Source of the DNA: Sphingobacteriales bacterium 44-61
GTDB taxonomy: Bacteria > Bacteroidota > Bacteroidia > Chitinophagales > Chitinophagaceae
Direction: 5' to 3'
DNA length: 64,000 bases
Assembly (NCBI GenBank): GCA_001898405.1
Contig: MKTW01000007.1
Location: 116,756 to 180,755, forward strand
The notes below the pieces were generated by a model. It saw nothing but the letters and a program-made list of their open reading frames with translations, ran no database searches and was not told where the DNA came from. Positions within the stretch are counted from its first letter, which is position 1. The number at the start of each line of letters is the position of its first letter. The position numbers and the translations under genes are program-made. This document shows, one piece after another, positions 57,812 through 64,000 of the stretch.

Positions 57812-59764
57812 ATGATACATTTTGATTTGCCAAAAGAAAAGTCATCTATCATCAAAGTAATTGGTGTAGGTGGTGGTGGTGGTAACGCAGTTAACCACAT
57901 GTTCAGCCAGGAGATTGATGGCGTCAACTTTATAATATGTAATACCGATGCACAGGCATTGTCCAACAGCGGTATTCCTAACCGTGTTCAACTGGGACCG
58001 CACCTCACACAAGGGCTCGGTGCCGGCGCCAATCCTGAGATCGGCCGTCAGGCAACAGAAGAATCGCTGGAGGAGTTGAAAGGCATCCTGGAAGTGAATA
58101 CCAAGATGGCTTTTATCACTGCCGGCATGGGTGGTGGAACAGGTACCGGAGGTGCCCCGATCATTGCCAAGATCTGTAAAGACCTTGGTATACTCACAGT
58201 TGGCATTGTGACCACTCCGTTTGCCTATGAAGGGAAAAAACGCCAACTGCAATCGGAAGAAGGCATCAAGAACCTGAAACAGTATGTAGACACATTGCTG
58301 GTGATCAGCAATGATAAATTGCGTCACCAGTTTGGCAATCTGAAAATGCGTGAAGCATTTGAGAAAGCTGATAATGTGCTGGCAACGGCGGCAAAATGTA
58401 TCACCGACGTGATCAGCAGCACTGGTCAGATCAATGTTGACTTCGCGGATGTATGCACTGTAATGCGTAATGGCGGTGTGGCGATATTAGGAAATGCAGC
58501 AGTATCTGGCGAGAACCGTGCGCATAAAGCAATAGAAGAAGCTTTGAATTCTCCATTGCTGAATGATAATGATATCAGCGGCGCTAAATGGATCCTTATC
58601 AATATCAATTCTTCTGAAGGTGAACATGAGTTCACCATGGATGAAGTAGAGATCATTCAAACCCACCTCGTAGGGCAGGCTGGTGAAGGCACTGACGTGA
58701 TCATGGGATTGGGTTATGATCCATCACTGGGAGATAAACTGGGCATTACGCTTATTGCAACAGGCTTCCAGTACAAAGATCCTTTCACCAAACCGGTTGC
58801 CAAAAAACCTGAACCGAAGAAGGAAGAGAAGATCGTGATGACGCTGGGATTAGCCCCTGAAGCCGAAAAAGAAGTACAGCCTGCAAAAGAAGAAGAAAAG
58901 AAAGCAGATCCATTAGCTCCGAAACTGATGGATGAGCATACGATAGCAGACGCTCCTATGCCAGCCCTGGAGGAAATGATGGAGCGGGATTATGTTGAAG
59001 AAGAAGGACCGGCTGTTCATTTTGATTTGTCGACGGGCGAGCCGGCTGACAAGAAAAGCGTGGAATTACTTAGTGAAAATACGATTCAGGCATCCGGTAA
59101 AAATACTTCCGACAAAAAAATAAGCATAGAGCAACAGGAAGTTCTATATTCGACCTCTCAACCGAAACCTCAATCCTCTGCCGATTCTACTTCAGAATCC
59201 CTATCCCCATTTATTAAAAAACAGGAATCAACGAAAGATAGTACCACCCCGCTGTCTGCAGCATCGGGAGGTTATCTGGCCAGACCGTCCAATATCTACG
59301 CAGAGTCCAAGCCCGAGGTTTCATCCTCAAAGCCTTCTGCCGAAGAGCCGGTCCCTCCACCGATCGTTGCCACCAAAGAGGAAGAAGAACTTCTTGATTT
59401 GCAAATGCAACTGGTAGAAAGGGATGACATTCCGGCGGCGGATAAGCCGTTGGCCCATCATACTCAACTACCTTCATCTTCTCAAGCTGAGGAGCCGGCA
59501 ATGCTGGACGAAGCAGAGGAGCAGAAACGTAAGGCGGCCGAGAGACTGCACAAGTTGAGAAACTTGTCGTTTAATGTCAACGCGGCAGACCCGAATAATG
59601 AGTTTGAAACAGTGCCGGCCTATATCCGCCGCAATATGGAATTGTATAACAGCAGCTCCCATATAGAGAACTTCTACAGCAATTACGAGGTCAAAACCGA
59701 CCAGAATAATCAAACACAGATCAGCACGATCAATACTTTCTTAGACGGCAAAAAGCCCGACTAG
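57812..59764 (+). CDS. ftsZ: Division protein FtsZ with a long C-terminal region
   Basis: This 650-residue tubulin-like GTPase has VIGVGGGGGNAVNHM (about 16-30), GGGTGTG (107-113), NTDAQAL and a T7-loop region (NVDFADVCTVMRNG). The GTPase fold ends near residue 320. A 330-residue C-terminal region rich in Glu, Ser and Pro follows, with a conserved-looking end (VPAYIRRNMELY and a final NTFLDGKKPD). E. coli FtsZ is 383 residues. ATG 57812 is preferred over an in-frame TTG 57803. It is the last gene of the cluster. Confidence 0.96.
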   Translation: MIHFDLPKEKSSIIKVIGVGGGGGNAVNHMFSQEIDGVNFIICNTDAQALSNSGIPNRVQLGPHLTQGLGAGANPEIGRQATEESLEELKGILEVNTKMAFITAGMGGGTGTGGAPIIAKICKDLGILTVGIVTTPFAYEGKKRQLQSEEGIKNLKQYVDTLLVISNDKLRHQFGNLKMREAFEKADNVLATAAKCITDVISSTGQINVDFADVCTVMRNGGVAILGNAAVSGENRAHKAIEEALNSPLLNDNDISGAKWILININSSEGEHEFTMDEVEIIQTHLVGQAGEGTDVIMGLGYDPSLGDKLGITLIATGFQYKDPFTKPVAKKPEPKKEEKIVMTLGLAPEAEKEVQPAKEEEKKADPLAPKLMDEHTIADAPMPALEEMMERDYVEEEGPAVHFDLSTGEPADKKSVELLSENTIQASGKNTSDKKISIEQQEVLYSTSQPKPQSSADSTSESLSPFIKKQESTKDSTTPLSAASGGYLARPSNIYAESKPEVSSSKPSAEEPVPPPIVATKEEEELLDLQMQLVERDDIPAADKPLAHHTQLPSSSQAEEPAMLDEAEEQKRKAAERLHKLRNLSFNVNAADPNNEFETVPAYIRRNMELYNSSSHIENFYSNYEVKTDQNNQTQISTINTFLDGKKPD

Positions 59765-59813
59765 CTATTTTCGTTCCAATGAAGCCAACGTAAGGAACGT
59801 GTTTTTAGTTGTT

Positions 59814-59840
59814 CCCCTGATGTTTTCATCAGGGGTTTTT
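59814..59840 (+). terminator. Rho-independent terminator after ftsZ
   Basis: CCCCTGATG (59814-59822) pairs with CATCAGGGG (59827-59835) around a TTTT loop, followed by five T. It closes the dcw operon. Confidence 0.9.
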
Positions 59841-59871
59841 CTTTTTAGGGTATTTGCCCACGGTATAAAAC

Positions 59872-59937
59872 TCTTTGTGGTCTTTGTTGTCTTTGTGGGA
59901 GTAATTTATCCCACCAAGACAACAAAGACCACAAAGA
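59872..59937. repeat. Dispersed hairpin repeat, copy 4
   Basis: The 29-nt arms (59872-59900, 59909-59937) pair with one mismatch around an 8-nt loop. It lies between ftsZ (+) and the ABC permease gene (-), just after the ftsZ terminator. Confidence 0.9.
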
Positions 59938-59971
59938 AAAATTTATTCCGGAATATTTGTGAGGTTATCCT

Positions 59972-60757
59972 TTATAGATCATCCACCAGGAATTTCTTCC
60001 GGGCAAAGAAGATATAAGCAGATATATAAACCAGTACAGCAATAATTAAAGCAATGGTTGAAGGCGAATCGGGATAAAACACTTTTGTACCGAATGGCAT
60101 CGGTATCAAAACGTCTGAAGCCTGCAGCGGCAGAAAATACCCGATCGGTGTAAGCTTGAACTGGAAATTAGTCAACGCTGTGATCAACCATTCAAAAATG
60201 AGGCCATACAGGAAGAAGATGATTATGGCCAGACCACTCCGGCGAAACAATACAGCCAGCATCAACGCAAAGAATAAATAAGCAAGTGATTGAATAAAAA
60301 CATACCCGAGATATTCAATACCTTCAAACGTAAAGCTCCCCGAAGACAGAGACCCAAAGAATAAAGACGTAATGGCATTGATCACTGTTATAAGCAGAGA
60401 AAACAAAATGATCGTTGCGAACTTAACCCCAATGAATTGCCTCCTGCTCCATCCATCAATAATATTTTGCCTATGGGTTTTGAAATTGAATTCATTTACC
60501 ATCAGCATAATAACGATCATGCCCGGAAAATAAAGCAACCAACTGCTCAGCCAGCCCACTGTCTGCCACACCTTGGGAAAAGCAAAAGAATCGCCAATCA
60601 CCATCGCACTTTGCGGCACTTCCGACTTAGTGCGTTGCTCAATATACCACGCGATATAATTGATAAGGAATATGCTTAACAGGTAGAAAACAGAGAAGAT
60701 CCAGAACGCCCGGTAATTCTTTACTTTCAACCATTCAATACGTAAGAAGTGCAGCAT
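59972..60757 (-). CDS. ABC transporter membrane permease
   Basis: This 261-residue protein has six hydrophobic segments (near 18-36, 57-81, 105-130, 143-167, 172-192, 230-253). It matches the ABC-2-type permease pattern (ALMLAVLFRRSGLAIIIFFLYGLIF) and probably pairs with the ATPase gene upstream. Substrate unknown. The gap to the ATPase stop is 100 bp and holds the 9-nt repeat at 60830-60853. Confidence 0.88.
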   Translation of the reverse strand: MLHFLRIEWLKVKNYRAFWIFSVFYLLSIFLINYIAWYIEQRTKSEVPQSAMVIGDSFAFPKVWQTVGWLSSWLLYFPGMIVIMLMVNEFNFKTHRQNIIDGWSRRQFIGVKFATIILFSLLITVINAITSLFFGSLSSGSFTFEGIEYLGYVFIQSLAYLFFALMLAVLFRRSGLAIIIFFLYGLIFEWLITALTNFQFKLTPIGYFLPLQASDVLIPMPFGTKVFYPDSPSTIALIIAVLVYISAYIFFARKKFLVDDL

Positions 60758-60829
60758 ATAATAAGTTTATAAATTTAATGTTAGTAGCCTCTATTAGCTT
60801 TATTCGTGCCTCTCAACATTCTTTGCGCT

Positions 60830-60853
60830 TATCGTATCATTCGCACCATTCGT
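60830..60853. repeat. CGAAT-type short repeat tract after the ABC ATPase gene
   Basis: On the minus strand ACGAAT, GCGAAT and ACGATA follow the ATPase stop at exact 9-nt spacing (60848, 60839, 60830). Same unit type as 43547-43570. Confidence 0.6.
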
Positions 60854-60857
60854 GCTG

Positions 60858-61772
60858 TCAGCGTTCGCTTTTGGTGCCCGTAATTTCCAGGAAAGTCGAT
60901 TCCAACGATTTACGTTTCATGTTGAGACGGCTTAATACAATCCCATTATCAAAACAGTAACGGTTCAATTGAGTAGCCGTGATGCCATCGCCACTGATCA
61001 CCTGCACATAATCATCCATGATCTCTACCTGCACCACGCCAGGCATCCGCTCAACTGTTTTTTCCAGTGCAGCAAGATCATCCGCTGCTATTTCAAGCAC
61101 TGTTTGCTCGGAGGTTTTGGTATCCAGTATATCCTTTACACTCCCTACTGCTTTCAAATGTCCTTTCTGGATAATGGCGACATGGGTACAAACCTTTTCC
61201 ACTTCATCCAGGATATGGCTTGCCATGATAATGGTTTTGCCTTGCCTGTTCAGGTCCTTGATAAGCGTACGGATCTCTGCAATGCCTGCGGGGTCCAGGC
61301 CATTGGTCGGCTCATCAAATACCAGTATGTCAGGGTTGCCAAGCAGGGTAGAAGCTATGGCCAACCGCTGCTTCATACCAAGCGAGTAAGTACTGAATTT
61401 GGAATCTTTTCTTTGGGTGAGGTTTACGATGTCCAGGACCCTGGCAATATCTTCCCTTCCTCTTTGTTTTATTTCCGCGGCGATCACCAGGTTCTTTTCT
61501 CCACTGAGATAATGATAAAAATTCGGGGTCTCCAGCAAAGTACCGATCCCCTGCCGGATCTTTTCCGATCCGGGTTGTCCATCCCACAGGTAAGTGCCGG
61601 AACTGGCTTTCAGGATGTCCATAATAATACCTAGCAAAGTGGTCTTGCCACTTCCGTTAGGCCCCAGTATGCCAAACACACTGCCTTTCGGCACTTCAAA
61701 GGAAACATTGTCCAGGGCTTTGATGGGACCATAGGACTTGGAGATCTTATCAATATTGAGGATAGCGCTCAT
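60858..61772 (-). CDS. ABC transporter ATP-binding protein
   Basis: This 304-residue ATPase has Walker A GPNGSGKTT (about 38-46), signature-like YSLGMKQRLAIAS (about 128-140), Walker B DILVFDEPTNGLDPAG and H-loop ASHILDEVEK. A C-terminal extension (about 220-304) is typical of drug- or lipid-exporting ABC-2 types. It probably drives the permease gene at 59972-60757. Confidence 0.93.
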   Translation of the reverse strand: MSAILNIDKISKSYGPIKALDNVSFEVPKGSVFGILGPNGSGKTTLLGIIMDILKASSGTYLWDGQPGSEKIRQGIGTLLETPNFYHYLSGEKNLVIAAEIKQRGREDIARVLDIVNLTQRKDSKFSTYSLGMKQRLAIASTLLGNPDILVFDEPTNGLDPAGIAEIRTLIKDLNRQGKTIIMASHILDEVEKVCTHVAIIQKGHLKAVGSVKDILDTKTSEQTVLEIAADDLAALEKTVERMPGVVQVEIMDDYVQVISGDGITATQLNRYCFDNGIVLSRLNMKRKSLESTFLEITGTKSER

Positions 61773-61921
61773 AAGCGGAAATTATCACCTCAAGATAAGC
61801 GTTTATGGGACTTTTCAAAACAAAACTTGACCAGGGGTAAAGTAAGGGGATGTACCGTGCCAAAATTGATCGTGTGGCCCGGCCAGGAATAAAAACTAGA
61901 GAAGGAAGAGTGCCATAAAAA

Positions 61922-62926
61922 TTAATCCAACCGGTTTGGCGGAACCCCCTCTTTGGTAATGATCACCGGCTGTATCAATCCCTTTTCATCAAAATACATG
62001 CGGTCTATACAGGTGACCCTTGAGTTGCCATCGGTTTCACCGATCGGGCGGCGATGATACACAATATACCAGGCATCCTTCTCTTTTTCATGGATCACAG
62101 AATGATGACCGGCGCCTGTAGCGATGGCGGGATTTTGCTGCAATATCTTGCCTATCCTTTTAAAAGGGCCGAACGGAGAATCTGATATGGCATAAGCCAC
62201 ACTGTAATCAGGACCCGTCCATCCTCCTTCAGACCACATGAAATAATACTTGCCATTCCGGATAAACATAAAAGGGCCTTCCACATAACCTTGTGGTGTT
62301 ATTTCCTTGAAAGTTGTTCCGTCTTCGAAAGGCACAAACCCGGTAAAATCCTTATTGAGCTTGACAATATTGCAATGCCTCCATCCTCCATAGATGAGAT
62401 AGTATTCCCCGTTTGCGTCTTTGAAAGCAAACTGATCGATCGGTTGGGCGCCATTATAGAATTTATCGATCAGCGGTTTTCCTAAATAATCCCTGAAAGG
62501 CCCTTCAGGTTTATCGGCAACAGCAATGCCGATACCGCCTTTTTCCGCATCGTTTTGTATATCGTTCGCACCAAAGAAAAGAAAATACTGTTTGTCCTTT
62601 TTAATAATGGAAGGTGCCCACATCGCCCGCCTGGCCCATTTGACAGAAGCAGTGTCGAGTATATGCGGATGTTTGGTCCATTGAATAAGGTCGGACGAAG
62701 AAAATGCATCCAGGAATACCTGTTTGTTATACGGCGCTGAATAAGTAGGGTAGATCCAGTATTTGCTGTCAAAAATAATTCCTTCAGGATCGGCATACCA
62801 ACCGGGGAATACAGGATTGCCTGCTCTAATAGTATCGGCTGACTGTGCCGATACCGAAATAGTAGCAAGGAACAGGCAAAGAATCAAAAATGCTTGATTA
62901 GCTTTGAGCACAATAAACCCCTTCAT
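61922..62926 (-). CDS. Exported GH43 family glycoside hydrolase
   Basis: This 334-residue protein has a signal peptide (hydrophobic 12-26, cut near VSAQ) and a five-blade GH43 fold: GWYADPEGIIF with the general base Asp (about 45), IDQFAF with the pKa-modulating Asp (about 162) and QGYVEGPFMF with the acid Glu (about 215). GH43 enzymes cut arabinan, xylan or galactan side chains. No sugar-uptake genes lie next to it. Confidence 0.9.
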   Translation of the reverse strand: MKGFIVLKANQAFLILCLFLATISVSAQSADTIRAGNPVFPGWYADPEGIIFDSKYWIYPTYSAPYNKQVFLDAFSSSDLIQWTKHPHILDTASVKWARRAMWAPSIIKKDKQYFLFFGANDIQNDAEKGGIGIAVADKPEGPFRDYLGKPLIDKFYNGAQPIDQFAFKDANGEYYLIYGGWRHCNIVKLNKDFTGFVPFEDGTTFKEITPQGYVEGPFMFIRNGKYYFMWSEGGWTGPDYSVAYAISDSPFGPFKRIGKILQQNPAIATGAGHHSVIHEKEKDAWYIVYHRRPIGETDGNSRVTCIDRMYFDEKGLIQPVIITKEGVPPNRLD

Positions 62927-62967
62927 GTGATAATTCGATTGGTATGAAGAACTAAAATACGGAGATT

Positions 62968-63903
62968 ATGGCAACAATTCTTATAACCGGTGGCACGGGG
63001 CTTATTGGTACAGCACTCAGCAAATCTTTGCTGGATAAGGGATATCATGTGATCATCCTTACCCGGCAACAAAATCTGCCTGCAAAAGGAAATCTCCGTT
63101 ATGCGCACTGGGATACCGGGCAACAACATATTGATCACGACGCTATTGCCGGCAGCGATCATATCATCCATCTTGCCGGTGCGGGTGTAGCAGATAAACG
63201 TTGGACGGATAAACGGAAAAAGGAAATTGTCGATAGCCGTGTGAAGAGCAGCGAACTGCTGGTGAAAGCATTGAAGGAAATACCTAACCAGGTCCGTTCT
63301 GTTGTCAGTGCTTCTGCTATCGGCTGGTATGGACCTGATCCTGTTATTCCTAACCCCGATCCGTTTGTGGAAGAAGACGAAGCAGATGATGGCTTTCTTG
63401 GCCGCACCTGCCTGCAATGGGAGCAAAGCATCGATCCAGTAAGGCAACCAGGCAGGCGATTGGTAAAACTCCGAACCGGCATTGTACTCAGCAGTGAAGG
63501 TGGTGCTTTAGAGGAATTTAAAAAGCCTTTAAAATTTGGTATGGCAACAATCCTTGGCAGCGGTAGCCAGATGGTCAGTTGGATACATATCGATGACCTG
63601 GTAAGACTTTATATCAGAAGTATAGAAGATGAAAAAATGGACGGTGCATTCAATGCAGTAGCGCCAAAGCCGGTATCTAACCGGGAATTGGTGCTGCAGC
63701 TGGCAAAAGAAGTAAAGGGGAAATTTTATATCCCGATGTATGTCCCTTCTTTTGTTCTGAAGCTGGTATTGGGAGAAATGAGTATAGAAGTATTAAAAAG
63801 CGCAACAGTCAGTTGCAGTAAAGTGCGCATTATCGATTTTACTTTTGTGTATCCTACTATTGAAGCAGCAATAGCTTCGATTGTCCCCGCAATAAAGAAA
63901 TAA
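62968..63903 (+). CDS. TIGR01777 family NAD(P)-binding epimerase-like protein, second copy
   Basis: This 311-residue protein has ILITGGTGLIGTALSK (about 4-19), HLAGAGVADKRWTDKRKKEIVDSR, SASAIGWYG and a C-terminal DUF1731-like region. It is a distant paralogue of the gene at 22142-23125. The 41-bp gap to the divergent GH43 gene holds both promoters. It ends at a strong terminator. Confidence 0.93.
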   Translation: MATILITGGTGLIGTALSKSLLDKGYHVIILTRQQNLPAKGNLRYAHWDTGQQHIDHDAIAGSDHIIHLAGAGVADKRWTDKRKKEIVDSRVKSSELLVKALKEIPNQVRSVVSASAIGWYGPDPVIPNPDPFVEEDEADDGFLGRTCLQWEQSIDPVRQPGRRLVKLRTGIVLSSEGGALEEFKKPLKFGMATILGSGSQMVSWIHIDDLVRLYIRSIEDEKMDGAFNAVAPKPVSNRELVLQLAKEVKGKFYIPMYVPSFVLKLVLGEMSIEVLKSATVSCSKVRIIDFTFVYPTIEAAIASIVPAIKK

Positions 63904-63932
63904 AAAGGGATGTGATCATCACATCCCTTTTT
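63902..63932 (+). terminator. Hairpin terminator after the second TIGR01777 gene
   Basis: A 14-bp palindromic stem (63902-63915 with 63919-63932, GGGATGTGA core) with a TCA loop, ending in T-rich sequence. Confidence 0.9.
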
Positions 63933-63944
63933 TATTTAAAACAG

Positions 63945-64000
63945 TGAAGCGTCCTAAAATAAGTTGACACAAAAACAGTGTCACCATGATAAATACAGGA
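63945..64000 (+). mobile_element. Possible left end of an insertion sequence, cut by the window edge
   Basis: Bases 63945-63970 (TGAAGCGTCCTAAAATAAG then TTGACAC) resemble the terminal repeat of IS3/IS481-type elements. An inverted GTGTCA pair (TGACAC ... GTGTCA, 63965-63982) follows. An ATG at 63986 opens a frame (MINTG) that runs off the window, as a transposase start would. The evidence is motif-level only. Confidence 0.35.

Overview
The window looks like chromosome from a Bacteroidota bacterium, most likely a Chitinophagaceae-type genome of mid-40s % G+C. The reasons are: a TonB-dependent receptor with a carboxypeptidase-D-like N-terminus; PorT and a protein ending in a type IX secretion sorting tail; several outer-membrane beta-barrel families typical of the phylum; Bacteroidota-type promoter elements (TAnnTTTG) before engB, atpD, a GNAT-like gene and a histidine kinase gene; a short ATP synthase epsilon subunit encoded only with beta; and an FtsZ with a very long C-terminal region. 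No rRNA, tRNA, CRISPR array or prophage was found. An insertion sequence may begin at the last few dozen bases.

Layout. 1-9.9 kb: a 5'-truncated TonB receptor, a rhodanese, a GxxExxY protein, an ABC exporter, YifB/ComM, an AT-rich island with one unrecognised membrane/coiled-coil protein, and an M1 aminopeptidase. 9.9-18.6 kb: a MutS-like ATPase, dihydroorotase, a Wzi-like barrel, porT-ubiE, a large palindromic element, a VanZ-like/PD40 pair, engB and a small membrane protein. 18.8-25.7 kb: a YkuK-like protein, a secreted metalloprotease with an exported companion, a GbsR-type regulator followed by a small operon, a lipoprotein phosphodiesterase, and a DUF6934 gene with a 51-residue partner. 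25.8-36.3 kb: a DUF5723 barrel, flotillin-NfeD, pyruvate dehydrogenase E2, dnaX, a double-GNAT-like protein, a decayed TPR gene and an L,D-transpeptidase. 36.4-42.8 kb: atpD-atpC, a DUF4197 lipoprotein, YqgE, an orphan histidine kinase and queA.

43.1-59.8 kb is one long division and cell wall (dcw) cluster: mraZ-rsmH-ftsL-ftsI-murE-mraY-murD-ftsW-murG-murC-ftsQ-ftsA-ftsZ. It makes lipid II (MurE, MraY, MurD, MurG, MurC), polymerises and crosslinks it at the septum (FtsW, FtsI) and builds the ring (FtsQ, FtsL, FtsA, FtsZ). murF, murB and ddl are absent. Upstream lie three 10-bp-spaced GTG repeats resembling an MraZ operator and a cluster of DnaA-box-like 9-mers. 59.9-64 kb holds a two-gene ABC transporter, a GH43 glycosidase and a second TIGR01777 epimerase paralogue.

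The least explained material is repetitive and small-scale. There are four dispersed hairpins whose arms are 9-nt-periodic (CTTTGTKGT-type), three gene-end tracts of a different 9-nt unit (NNNRCGAAT), and one 51-bp perfect inverted repeat upstream of ubiE. Other candidates are the DUF6934/small-protein pair, the AT-rich island gene and the secreted-protease companion. I found no clear undescribed multi-gene system; these are the best leads.
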